This document shows positions 5,898-12,409 of a stretch of 14,126 bases of DNA, piece by piece. Each line of letters opens with the position of its first letter. Position 1 is the stretch's first letter. The stretch covers positions 1 through 14,126 of the forward strand of contig CAMWTG010000039.1 of assembly GCA_947177115.1 (NCBI GenBank). The letters run 5' to 3'. The position numbers and the translations under genes were made by a program. The notes beneath the pieces were generated by a model. It had not been told where the DNA came from. It searched no databases and saw only the letters and a program-made list of their open reading frames with translations. The DNA comes from an uncultured Clostridia bacterium. Lineage in GTDB: Bacteria; Bacillota; Clostridia; Oscillospirales; Oscillospiraceae.

Positions 5898-7603
5898 ACT
5901 TTACGATGAACGGCAGGGCCATGTCCTATCCTAAGGGCACTACCATCCTGGAAGCCGCCCAGCAGGAGGGCATCCCTATTCCACATCTGTGCTATCTGAA
6001 GGGGATCAACGAGATTGCCGCCTGCCGGATGTGCATGGTGGAGGTGGAGGGCACCGACCGATTGCTGCCGGCCTGCAACACTACGGTGCTGGAGGGCATG
6101 GTGATCCGTACCAACACGCCTAAAATCCGGCTGGCACGCCGTACCAATCTGCGGCTGATCCTGTCCCAGCATAAATCCAGCTGTACCACCTGCGTGCGCA
6201 GCGGCTCCTGCCAGCTCCAGCAGATGGCCCATGATCTGAACATCCATTACCAGCCCTATCCGGTCCAGCCGGAGCGGGACAAGGTGGATCTGACCACCCC
6301 TATCGTCCGGGAGGCCAGCAAGTGCATCAAATGTATGCGCTGCGTTCAGGTTTGCGACAAGATTCAGGGGATGCACATCTGGGATGTGGCAGGCACCGGA
6401 TCCCGAACTACAGTTGACGTAAGCTACAACCGCCTGCTGCAAAATACGGACTGCACCTTCTGTGGGCAGTGCGTCACCCATTGTCCTACCGGGGCTTTGA
6501 CGGTACGGGACGATACGCTGCGGGCCCTCAACGCCCTGGCAAACCCGGAGCTGACTACCATTGTTCAGGTAGCTCCCGCCGTGCGTGCGGCCTGGGATGA
6601 GAGCGTAGGCAACGGCTCCCCGCTGCCGGTGGGAAAACTGGTGGCCGCGCTGAAGCAGGTGGGGTTTGACTATGTGTTCGACACCAATTTCTCAGCGGAT
6701 CTGACCATTATGGAGGAGGGCAGCGAATTTCTCCAGCGGTTTACGCGGAAGGGGAAGTACCGCTGGCCGATGTTCACCTCCTGCTGTCCCGGATGGGTCA
6801 GTTTTGTAAAGAGCCAGTATCCGGCCTATCTGGACCACCTGTCCACGGCCAAGTCGCCCCAGCAGATGTTCGGGGCGGTCGCCAAGAGCTATTTTGCCGA
6901 GAAGTTAGGAATTGACCCCCACAAGGTATTTGTGGTGTCCATCATGCCCTGTTCCGCCAAAAAGGCGGAGAGCGAGCTGCCGGAGATGCGGGACGCCTGC
7001 GGCGACCGGGATGTGGACGTGGTACTGACCACACGGGAGATGGTGCGGATGTTCCGCAGCGATGGCGTAGTGCCGGAGGAGCTGGAGGAGATGCCCTTTG
7101 ACAGCCCTTTGGGCAGCGGCACCGGGGCGGCGGTGATCTTCGGGGCAACCGGCGGGGTGATGGACGCGGCCCTGCGCAGCGCCTATTTCCTGGCAACCGG
7201 AGAAAACCCAGACCCGGACGCCTTTCGGGCGGTGCGGGGGACCCAGCCTTGGCGGGAGGCCGATTTTGACATCCCCGGCGCGGGGACTGTACGGGTAGCG
7301 GTGGTCAGCGGCCTTGCCAACACCCGGCGTTTAATGGAAGCGGTGGACAGTGGGGAAGTGGATTATGACTTTGTGGAGGTCATGGCCTGCCCCGGCGGCT
7401 GTTCCGGCGGCGGAGGCCAGCCGATCCACGAGGGCGTGGAGATGGCGGCGGACCGTGGCGGACGGTTGTGGCAGCTGGATGCGGCCAGTAGGATCCGCTA
7501 TTCCCACGAAAATCCGGATGTTCAGGAGCTGTACCAGGCGTACTTGAAGCGGCCTTTGGAGGAAAAGGCCCATCACCTGCTGCATACGGAGCATAAAATA
7601 TAG
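5891..7603 (+). CDS. hydA: [FeFe] hydrogenase, group A (probably A2-like), catalytic subunit
   Basis: A cytoplasmic [FeFe] hydrogenase of 570 residues that makes or consumes H2. Domains in order: an N-terminal [2Fe-2S] fold (C34, C45, C48, C62); a His-Cys [4Fe-4S] site (H94, C98, C101, C107); two ferredoxin-type clusters (C145/148/151/155 and C188/191/194/198); then the H-cluster domain with all three signatures: TSCCPGW (296-302), MPCSAKKAE (352-360) and EVMACPGGCSGGGGQP (496-511). H-cluster ligands by alignment are C299, C353, C500 and C504; C298 is the proton-transfer cysteine, so the enzyme should be active. A strong AAAGGAGGG lies inside the end of the upstream gene. Pairing with a GltD-like protein is the hallmark of group A2. 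The maturases HydE, HydF and HydG are not in the window. No clear terminator follows. Confidence 0.96.
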   Translation: MVNFTMNGRAMSYPKGTTILEAAQQEGIPIPHLCYLKGINEIAACRMCMVEVEGTDRLLPACNTTVLEGMVIRTNTPKIRLARRTNLRLILSQHKSSCTTCVRSGSCQLQQMAHDLNIHYQPYPVQPERDKVDLTTPIVREASKCIKCMRCVQVCDKIQGMHIWDVAGTGSRTTVDVSYNRLLQNTDCTFCGQCVTHCPTGALTVRDDTLRALNALANPELTTIVQVAPAVRAAWDESVGNGSPLPVGKLVAALKQVGFDYVFDTNFSADLTIMEEGSEFLQRFTRKGKYRWPMFTSCCPGWVSFVKSQYPAYLDHLSTAKSPQQMFGAVAKSYFAEKLGIDPHKVFVVSIMPCSAKKAESELPEMRDACGDRDVDVVLTTREMVRMFRSDGVVPEELEEMPFDSPLGSGTGAAVIFGATGGVMDAALRSAYFLATGENPDPDAFRAVRGTQPWREADFDIPGAGTVRVAVVSGLANTRRLMEAVDSGEVDYDFVEVMACPGGCSGGGGQPIHEGVEMAADRGGRLWQLDAASRIRYSHENPDVQELYQAYLKRPLEEKAHHLLHTEHKI

Positions 7604-7696
7604 CCGGCATAGCTGTATGACGCTTTTCCGCCGGACCTTGGCGTATGCATGCTTTTGGCCGGACATGTTTGCGGCGCTGTATTCCGTGCGGCCGGC
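7604..7696. other. Spacer after the hydrogenase gene
   Basis: GC-rich and apparently non-coding. It holds imperfect copies of a GCTTTT-then-GCCGGAC pattern (about 7622-7660) and several GCCGG/CCGGC words, but no stem followed by a T-tract. Readthrough from the hydrogenase operon into the lar leader is therefore possible, where the terminator at 7801 would catch it. Confidence 0.4.
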
Positions 7697-7725
7697 TTGA
7701 CAAAACTCCGGCATTTGGGTATACT
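7697..7725 (+). promoter_or_regulatory. Consensus sigma-A promoter of larBC
   Basis: A perfect TTGACA -35 (7697-7702), a 17-base spacer and TATACT -10 (7720-7725). Expected start of transcription is near 7732, giving a leader of about 160 bases before larB. Confidence 0.85.
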
Positions 7726-7731
7726 GATTTT

Positions 7732-7894
7732 GAAAAATATTTCTGCAGCGGCTCGCTCCTATGCGCTGCCATCGCTCTGACCGGGATGCCGGATGTGCCA
7801 TGCTGACTGCCCGCACTGCCGGGCAGTCAGCACGTTTTTGCAGCGGCGGCTGGCAGATATCATCGTGCGGTCCTGCAAAATGGAGACATGCGTC
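7732..7894 (+). promoter_or_regulatory. larBC leader RNA with internal terminator (candidate attenuator or riboswitch)
   Basis: The stretch between the promoter and larB is structured. One hairpin pairs GCAGCG (7745-7750) with CGCTGC (7764-7769), a small CCGG-GATG-CCGG hairpin sits at 7781-7792, and a strong terminator lies at 7801-7839. GCAGCGG recurs at 7840-7846, giving CGCTGC a possible second partner. A terminator between a strong promoter and the first gene implies conditional readthrough or a short stand-alone RNA. I could not match it to a known riboswitch class, and no clear antiterminator was found. Nickel or the lar cofactor would be a logical signal but this is inference. Confidence 0.5.
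7801..7839 (+). terminator. Intrinsic terminator inside the larBC leader
   Basis: A 13-bp perfect stem, TGCTGACTGCCCG (7801-7813) with CGGGCAGTCAGCA (7820-7832), a 6-base loop, then CG and TTTTT. It is 56 bases before the larB start, not at the end of a gene. It could also end readthrough from the hydrogenase operon. Confidence 0.85.
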
Positions 7895-8653
7895 ATGAAG
7901 GAAAAAGAACTGATCGAATTGTTGGAAAAAGTCAAGGCCGGCGAGACCGCGCCCGAAGCTGCCGCCCGGCTGCTGCACCAAGGCAGCTATGAAGACCTGG
8001 GCTATGCCAAGGTGGACCACCACCGGGCCGCCCGCCAGGGCGCGGCGGAGGTGATTTTCGGCCAAGGCAAGACGGCGGAGCAGATCGAGGGCATTGTACG
8101 CTCTATGGAGGATCGTGGGAGCCGCAACATCATTATCACCCGGCTGGCGGAGGAAAAAGAGGCCCTTCTGCGGGGAAAGATCTCCTACCGCTACTCCGCC
8201 GCCGCCCGGCTGGCGGTAGCCGCCCCTGCGGAACGGCCGCTGACAGGTGATATTGCCGTGGTTTCGGCAGGCACCAGCGACCTGGCGGTCTGCGAAGAGG
8301 CTGCGCTGACCGCTGAGGCCCTGGGCAGCAGGGTGCATCGGGTCTATGACGCCGGGGTGGCGGGCCTTCACCGGCTGTTGGGGTCTCTGGAGACCCTGGA
8401 GAAGGCCCGGTGCATCATTGCCGTTGCGGGAATGGAGGGGGCGCTGCCCTCCGTAGTAGGCGGACTGGTCAGCTGTCCGGTGATTGCCGTACCTACCAGC
8501 GTAGGCTATGGGGCCAACCTGGGCGGACTGGCGGCGCTGCTGGCTATGTTGAACTCCTGCGCCAGCGGAGTCAGCGTGGTCAATATCGACAACGGCTTCG
8601 GCGCGGGTTTCCTGGCCCACCGGATCAACCAAATGCGGGGGATAGAAGAATGA
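7895..8653 (+). CDS. larB: Nickel-pincer cofactor biosynthesis protein LarB
   Basis: Carboxylates and hydrolyses nicotinic acid adenine dinucleotide, the first step towards the nickel-pincer nucleotide cofactor of lactate racemase and related LarA enzymes. From the ATG at 7895 the protein is 252 residues, the normal LarB length. The C-terminal half is the PurE-like domain: VVSAGTSDLAVCEEAA (122-137), VAGMEGALPSVVGGL (177-191), PVIAVPTSVGYG (195-206) and LNSCASGVSVVNIDNGFGAG (219-238). C222 sits where the catalytic cysteine of characterised LarB lies. The frame is open back to an ATG at 7793, but that start lies within the region upstream of the leader terminator and adds a poorly conserved Cys-rich tail; GGAG at 7882-7885 supports 7895. 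Its stop codon overlaps the larC start (ATGA). Confidence 0.93.
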   Translation: MKEKELIELLEKVKAGETAPEAAARLLHQGSYEDLGYAKVDHHRAARQGAAEVIFGQGKTAEQIEGIVRSMEDRGSRNIIITRLAEEKEALLRGKISYRYSAAARLAVAAPAERPLTGDIAVVSAGTSDLAVCEEAALTAEALGSRVHRVYDAGVAGLHRLLGSLETLEKARCIIAVAGMEGALPSVVGGLVSCPVIAVPTSVGYGANLGGLAALLAMLNSCASGVSVVNIDNGFGAGFLAHRINQMRGIEE

Positions 8654-9873
8654 AGACAGTATACTTTGAGTGCGCCATGGGGGCGGCGGGGGATATGCTG
8701 ATGGGCGCGCTGTATGAGCTGTGCCCGGTAAAGGAGAAATTCCTGGATGACATGAACCGGCTGCTCCCCGGCGTGACGCTGGCGGCGGAGCCCGTCCGGC
8801 GGCAGGGCATTGCCGGGACCCATATGCGGGTCCTGATCCATGGCCGGGAGGAGGGGGATGGTCAGGGTCATGAGCATGGCCACGGCCACCATCATGCGCA
8901 TCACCACCATGAGCATCGTTCCCTGGCGGATATAGAGGCCATGATCAACGCTTTTCCCCTGCCCCAACCGGTGCTGGAAAATGCGGGAAAGACCTATACA
9001 CACATTGCTCAGGCGGAGTCGGCGGCTCACGGTGTGGACACGGGCGAGGTCCATTTTCATGAGGTAGGGACCCTGGATGCCGTGATGGACGTGACGGGAG
9101 TATGCTATCTGCTGTATCTGCTGGCCCCAGAGGCGGTGTGTGCCTCCGCTGTTACTGTGGGCAGCGGCACGGTGCGTACTGCCCACGGCCTGCTGCCCGT
9201 ACCCGCTCCGGCCACGGCAAGGCTCCTCACGGGGGTCCCTGTGACTGCCGGGGACATTCAGGCGGAGCTGTGTACCCCTACCGGAGCGGCGCTGCTGCGG
9301 ACCTTTGTGGGAAACTGGGGGCCGATGCCGGACGGCGTGATCCAGGGCTGCGGCCACGGGTGCGGTACCAAGGACTTTCCCCGGGCCAACTGCCTGCGGG
9401 CTTTCCTGATCGATTCATCGGTGCGGGCAGAGACGCCCAATGATGCGGTAACGGAGCTGAAGGCCAATATTGATGACATGACCGGCGAGGCGTTGGGCTA
9501 TGCCATGGACCGGCTGCTGGAGGCGGGGGCGCTGGACGTGTCCTGCACCCCGGTGTATATGAAGAAGAACCGTCCCGGAGTAGTTCTGACCTGCCTGTGC
9601 CGTCCGGCGGACGGAGACCGGCTGGCAGCGGAGATGCTGCGGCATACCAGTACCTTCGGCGTGCGCAGGACAGACTGCGCACGGTATACGATGGCGGTGT
9701 CTTCGGAGACCGTGGAGACCGCTTACGGCCCGATATCCCGTAAGGCAGGGGCCGGATATGGCATGTCCAAGAGCAAGCCGGAATATGATGCCATGGCGAG
9801 GGCCGCCCGGGACCGCGGCATCCCCTTGGCGGTGGTCCGGAGCGCCTTTGACCAGGCGGAACAGGCAAAATAG
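8650..9873 (+). CDS. larC: Nickel insertion protein LarC (single continuous frame)
   Basis: CTP-dependent cyclometallase that inserts nickel into the pincer cofactor. 407 residues, full length. The N-terminus KTVYFECAMGAAGDMLMGAL (2-21) is the family signature. A histidine-rich segment at 74-89 has 11 His in 16 residues and probably binds nickel. VHFHEVGTLDAVMDVTG and the CTPTGAALL segment follow, then a C-terminal domain with ELKANIDDMTGEALGYAMD and VYMKKNRPGVVL. In Lactiplantibacillus plantarum the full protein needs a programmed frameshift joining larC1 and larC2; here it is one uninterrupted frame. Translation is coupled to larB by a 4-base overlap. LarE (sulphur insertion) and LarA are not in the window and must be elsewhere if the pathway works. 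Confidence 0.95.
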   Translation: MKTVYFECAMGAAGDMLMGALYELCPVKEKFLDDMNRLLPGVTLAAEPVRRQGIAGTHMRVLIHGREEGDGQGHEHGHGHHHAHHHHEHRSLADIEAMINAFPLPQPVLENAGKTYTHIAQAESAAHGVDTGEVHFHEVGTLDAVMDVTGVCYLLYLLAPEAVCASAVTVGSGTVRTAHGLLPVPAPATARLLTGVPVTAGDIQAELCTPTGAALLRTFVGNWGPMPDGVIQGCGHGCGTKDFPRANCLRAFLIDSSVRAETPNDAVTELKANIDDMTGEALGYAMDRLLEAGALDVSCTPVYMKKNRPGVVLTCLCRPADGDRLAAEMLRHTSTFGVRRTDCARYTMAVSSETVETAYGPISRKAGAGYGMSKSKPEYDAMARAARDRGIPLAVVRSAFDQAEQAK

Positions 9874-9876
9874 CGC

Positions 9877-9915
9877 AAAAGATCCCAGGTTCGTAAGGAC
9901 CTGGGATCTTTTCTT
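9877..9915. terminator. Bidirectional terminator between larC and DUF1284
   Basis: A 14-bp perfect stem, AAAAGATCCCAGGT (9877-9890) with ACCTGGGATCTTTT (9899-9912), with an 8-base loop. The A-rich and T-rich ends make it a terminator in both directions, serving larBC on the plus strand and bioY-DUF1284 on the minus strand. Confidence 0.92.
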
Positions 9916-9921
9916 TTGAAT

Positions 9922-10317
9922 TCATGCCCAGCGGCTGGGATGGGCGGCACAAACTTCGTTCCACTGACAATCCCCGCAGATCCCGGGACGGCATCCGGGG
10001 GCCAGGAGCCTTTTCTGGACCAGGGAGGCGAAGACGCCGAAGGGGAGGATATCTCCCTCTCCAAGACCACACAGGTCCAGCACGGCCCGGTCATAGCCCG
10101 CCACCTTGTCCGGCTTACTGCAAAAACCATTGATATTGTTGGGGCAGTGAGAACATACCGCATCGGTCCCCACCGTCAGGCGCACGGGACTGTCCGGAAC
10201 CAGTTCTTCCAGCAGACGGGCCAAATGGGCGGAAAATCCATCGCTGTAGCCCAGGCCGATAAAGTAGGCCATGCACATCCCGTGGTGGGGCCGCAGGGGC
10301 AGAGGGCTACCTGACAT
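9922..10317 (-). CDS. DUF1284 domain protein, Cys-rich, coupled to bioY
   Basis: A 131-residue member of DUF1284, function unknown. It has nine cysteines: C15 in RPHHGMCMAYF, then C55-x2-C58-x7-C66 in VCSHCPNNINGFC, C83, and a C-terminal C109-x4-C114-x2-C117-x5-C123 group (CRPGICGDCQWNEVC). The spacing looks like metal or iron-sulphur ligation, which is my inference. The start codon lies inside the end of bioY, with an 11-base overlap, so the two are translationally coupled and under the same BirA-like control. This suggests a role linked to biotin uptake or use, or iron-sulphur-dependent biotin chemistry. No signal peptide or membrane segment is seen. Confidence 0.85.
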   Translation of the reverse strand: MSGSPLPLRPHHGMCMAYFIGLGYSDGFSAHLARLLEELVPDSPVRLTVGTDAVCSHCPNNINGFCSKPDKVAGYDRAVLDLCGLGEGDILPFGVFASLVQKRLLAPGCRPGICGDCQWNEVCAAHPSRWA

Positions 10318-10849
10318 GGCGGCGCAGCTGGCTGGTGAGGCCCAGGGCCAGGGCGATCTTGATCAGATCAAAGACCACGTAGGGGAACACGCACCACGTC
10401 AGGGCGGTCCACAGCCCCACGCTCTCGCCGTTCATGGGGTAGACCACCATGAACCAGGCGGTACCGAAGGCGTAGCAGACCAGCAGTCCCAGGACCATGC
10501 TGGTCCCCAGGACCCACAGCTTGTCCCCCAGCAGCTTCTCCACGGCCCACATGACCAGGGCGGAGCCGATGAAGCCCAGGATGTATCCGCCGGTCTGTCC
10601 CAGCAGCGGACCCACGCCGCCGGAGAAGTTGGCGAACACCGGCGCGCCCACCGCGCCCAGGAGCACATAGGCGGTCACCGCCAGCGTCCCCCGCTTTCCG
10701 CCCAGCAGTCCCACCGCCAGGAAGACTCCCAGGGTCTGCAGAGTGAAGGGGATGGCGGTGGGGATGGAGATCCAGGAGCAGACGGCCATCAGTGCGGTGA
10801 ATACAGCGATGTAGGCAATATCCCGGACCTTGATTTTCGGTACTGTCAT
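10307..10849 (-). CDS. bioY: Biotin transporter BioY (ECF S-component)
   Basis: Membrane S-component that binds biotin and delivers it with the shared ECF module (EcfA, EcfA', EcfT, not in the window). About six hydrophobic helices are visible in 180 residues. The PFTLQTLGVFLAVGLLGG segment, the GAPVFANFSGGVGPLLGQTGGYILGF segment and the late FDLIKIALA motif, whose Asp and Lys take part in biotin binding, are diagnostic. I chose the ATG at 10849; an in-frame TTG at 10864 lies directly against the GGGAG Shine-Dalgarno with no room for spacing, although the spacing to 10849 (15 bases) is long. Transcription is probably repressed by BirA when biotin is ample. Confidence 0.94.
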   Translation of the reverse strand: MTVPKIKVRDIAYIAVFTALMAVCSWISIPTAIPFTLQTLGVFLAVGLLGGKRGTLAVTAYVLLGAVGAPVFANFSGGVGPLLGQTGGYILGFIGSALVMWAVEKLLGDKLWVLGTSMVLGLLVCYAFGTAWFMVVYPMNGESVGLWTALTWCVFPYVVFDLIKIALALGLTSQLRRHVR

Positions 10850-10886
10850 TTCGATAAGAATCAACTCCCTTCCATATTACGGCATA

Positions 10887-10915
10887 ACTGTATCACATCG
10901 CAGTCGACTTGTCAA
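10887..10915 (-). promoter_or_regulatory. Sigma-A promoter of bioY-DUF1284
   Basis: On the minus strand a perfect TTGACA (10915-10910), a 17-base spacer and TACAGT (10892-10887). The -35 box is inside one half of the BirA-like inverted repeat, so operator occupancy would block RNA polymerase. Confidence 0.8.
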
Positions 10916-10940
10916 CTTATATTTTTAATAAGGTTTACAA
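10909..10940. promoter_or_regulatory. BirA-like biotin operator
   Basis: Half-sites TTGTCAAC (10909-10916) and GTTTACAA (10933-10940) are inverted with a 16-base AT-rich spacer. This fits the Firmicutes BirA site (TTGTAAACC, 14-16 bases, GGTTTACAA) with one mismatch between arms. It overlaps the bioY -35 box. It implies the genome's BirA has an N-terminal helix-turn-helix. Confidence 0.8.
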
Positions 10941-10975
10941 TCGGCGTTTCTTTTCTATAGCGATCTTCAAAATTG

Positions 10976-11035
10976 TTGAAAGCTTCTATAATGCACGACC
11001 ACCGGGCGCGCCGCATCGCTGCAAACGGCTTTCAA
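10976..11035. promoter_or_regulatory. arcA upstream region with -10 element and long-spaced inverted repeat
   Basis: A TATAAT -10 lies at 10987-10992 with only a weak -35 (TCTTCA, 10964-10969). TTGAAAGC (10976-10983) and GCTTTCAA (11028-11035) form a perfect 8-bp inverted repeat flanking this -10 and the likely transcription start. This may be a regulator site or an mRNA leader stem; I could not identify a clear ArgR box. The arcA Shine-Dalgarno AAAGGAG is at 11097-11103. Confidence 0.4.
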
Positions 11036-11113
11036 ATCGTCATGTGCCCCAAAAAAAATGTATGCCTGCACCAAATCCGGCCATCCTAATGGCAGTAAAG
11101 GAGTGATGCGCTT

Positions 11114-12355
11114 ATGCCAACTGAGATGCGGCTGAAAACCGGCCTGCACAATACCAGCGAGATCGGGCGGCTGAAAAAGGTGATGCTCCACCGCCCGGGG
11201 CGGGAGCTGGAGAATCTGATGCCGGAATACCTGGAGCGGCTGCTGTTTGACGACATTCCCTATCTGAAAGTGGCCCAGGCGGAGCACGATGCCTTCGCCC
11301 AGTGCCTGCGGGAGAACGGAGCGGAGGTCGTATACCTCAAGGACCTGGTGGAGGAAACCATTGCCGGACCGGACGTCCGGCAGGAGCTGACGGAGCAGTT
11401 TCTGGACGAGGCGGGGCTGGAGAACCACCGCATCCGGGACATCCTGCGGGATTATTTTGATTCCATGGAGCGGGGCCGGCTGGTGGAGACCATGATGGCT
11501 GGCGTCCGCAAGAGCGATGTGCGGGGCTTTGAGACGGGCAAGCTGTCGGACTATCTCAGCTTCCGCTCTGACGGCTACCCCTTCCTCATCGATCCCATGC
11601 CCAACCTGTATTTCACCCGGGACCCCTTCGCCACCATCGGCACCGGGGTGTCCCTCCACCGGATGCACACGGTGACGCGGAACCGGGAGACGCTGTTCGG
11701 AAAATTCATTTTCCAGTACCACCCGGTCTACAAGGACGCTCCCAAATGGTATGACCGGGGAGAAAGCAGCTCTCTGGAGGGCGGGGACATCCTGATCCTG
11801 TCCCCGGAGGTCATCGCCGTGGGCATCTCCCAGCGAACGGAGGAGGACAGCATTGACAAGTTCGCCCATACGGTGCTGTCCATCAGCAAGACGTTCAAAA
11901 AAATCCTGGCCTTCAACATCCCCAAGACCCGGAGCTTCATGCATCTGGACACCGTGTTCACCATGGTGGACCGGGACAAGTTCACCGTCCATCCCAATAT
12001 CCTCAGCGAGATCACGGTATACGTCATGGAACTGGCGGAGGGCAAGGTCCGCATCCGGGAGGAACAGGGGCGCCTGGAGGATATTTTGAAAGAGCACCTG
12101 CAATTGGACAGCGTCCAGCTCATCAAGTGCGGTTCCGACAGCCCCATCGATGCCGCCCGGGAGCAGTGGAGCGATGGCAGCAACACCCTGGCCATCGCCC
12201 CCGGCGAGGTAATCGTCTATGAACGCAACTACGTCACCAACCGGATCCTGGAGGACAACGGCATCACGGTCCACACCATCCCGTGCAGCGAGCTGAGCCG
12301 CGGCCGGGGCGGCCCCCGGTGCATGTCCATGCCCTTCGTGCGGGAGGACATGTAG
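11114..12355 (+). CDS. arcA: Arginine deiminase
   Basis: Hydrolyses arginine to citrulline and ammonia, the first step of arginine fermentation. The 413-residue length is normal. All catalytic landmarks are present: FTRDP (167-171, Asp170), LEGGD (221-225, Glu222), MHLDTVF (276-282, His277 and Asp279) and the C-terminal SRGRGGPRCMSMPF, with nucleophile Cys403. An AAAGGAG 10 bases upstream supports the ATG at 11114; a second ATG five codons in is less well placed. The TAG stop is embedded in the left arm of a TGTAGGG repeat element. arcB follows 54 bases later in the same direction, so the two form an operon. Confidence 0.97.
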   Translation: MPTEMRLKTGLHNTSEIGRLKKVMLHRPGRELENLMPEYLERLLFDDIPYLKVAQAEHDAFAQCLRENGAEVVYLKDLVEETIAGPDVRQELTEQFLDEAGLENHRIRDILRDYFDSMERGRLVETMMAGVRKSDVRGFETGKLSDYLSFRSDGYPFLIDPMPNLYFTRDPFATIGTGVSLHRMHTVTRNRETLFGKFIFQYHPVYKDAPKWYDRGESSSLEGGDILILSPEVIAVGISQRTEEDSIDKFAHTVLSISKTFKKILAFNIPKTRSFMHLDTVFTMVDRDKFTVHPNILSEITVYVMELAEGKVRIREEQGRLEDILKEHLQLDSVQLIKCGSDSPIDAAREQWSDGSNTLAIAPGEVIVYERNYVTNRILEDNGITVHTIPCSELSRGRGGPRCMSMPFVREDM

Positions 12356-12380
12356 GGAAAAACGTTCATCGCGCCCTACA
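12351..12380. repeat. Second, degenerate copy of the TGTAGGG/CCCTACA palindromic element
   Basis: TGTAGGG (12351-12357) and CCCTACA (12374-12380) are inverted around a 16-base centre. The terminal seven bases match those of the perfect palindrome at 3215-3246, but the inner arms are no longer complementary. It fills about half of the arcA-arcB spacer, and its left arm supplies the arcA stop codon. No T-tract follows, so arcB should be co-transcribed. Confidence 0.55.
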
Positions 12381-12409
12381 ATATCATCAATCATCAAAGG
12401 AGAACACCT

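Noticed and set aside
7732..7800. NiCo riboswitch before larB
   Set aside because: A nickel-sensing riboswitch would be apt, but I could not find the conserved NiCo core bases or its four-stem layout. Left as an unclassified leader.
7793..7894. Upstream extension of larB to the ATG at 7793
   Set aside because: It would translate through the terminator hairpin and add 34 residues unlike LarB; GGAG and the expected length favour 7895.
7331..8632. 433-residue minus-strand frame across the hydrogenase end and larB
   Set aside because: It crosses a promoter, a terminator and two certain genes on the other strand; no recognisable domain.
10850..10864. TTG start of bioY at 10864
   Set aside because: The TTG abuts the GGGAG Shine-Dalgarno with no spacing, so the ATG at 10849 is preferred, though its spacing is long.
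10271..10960. 229-residue plus-strand frame opposite bioY
   Set aside because: Gln/His/Gly-rich shadow; the minus strand encodes an unmistakable BioY with promoter and operator.
10967..12397. 476-residue frame antisense to arcA
   Set aside because: Composition is that of an antisense shadow and arcA has every catalytic motif on the plus strand.
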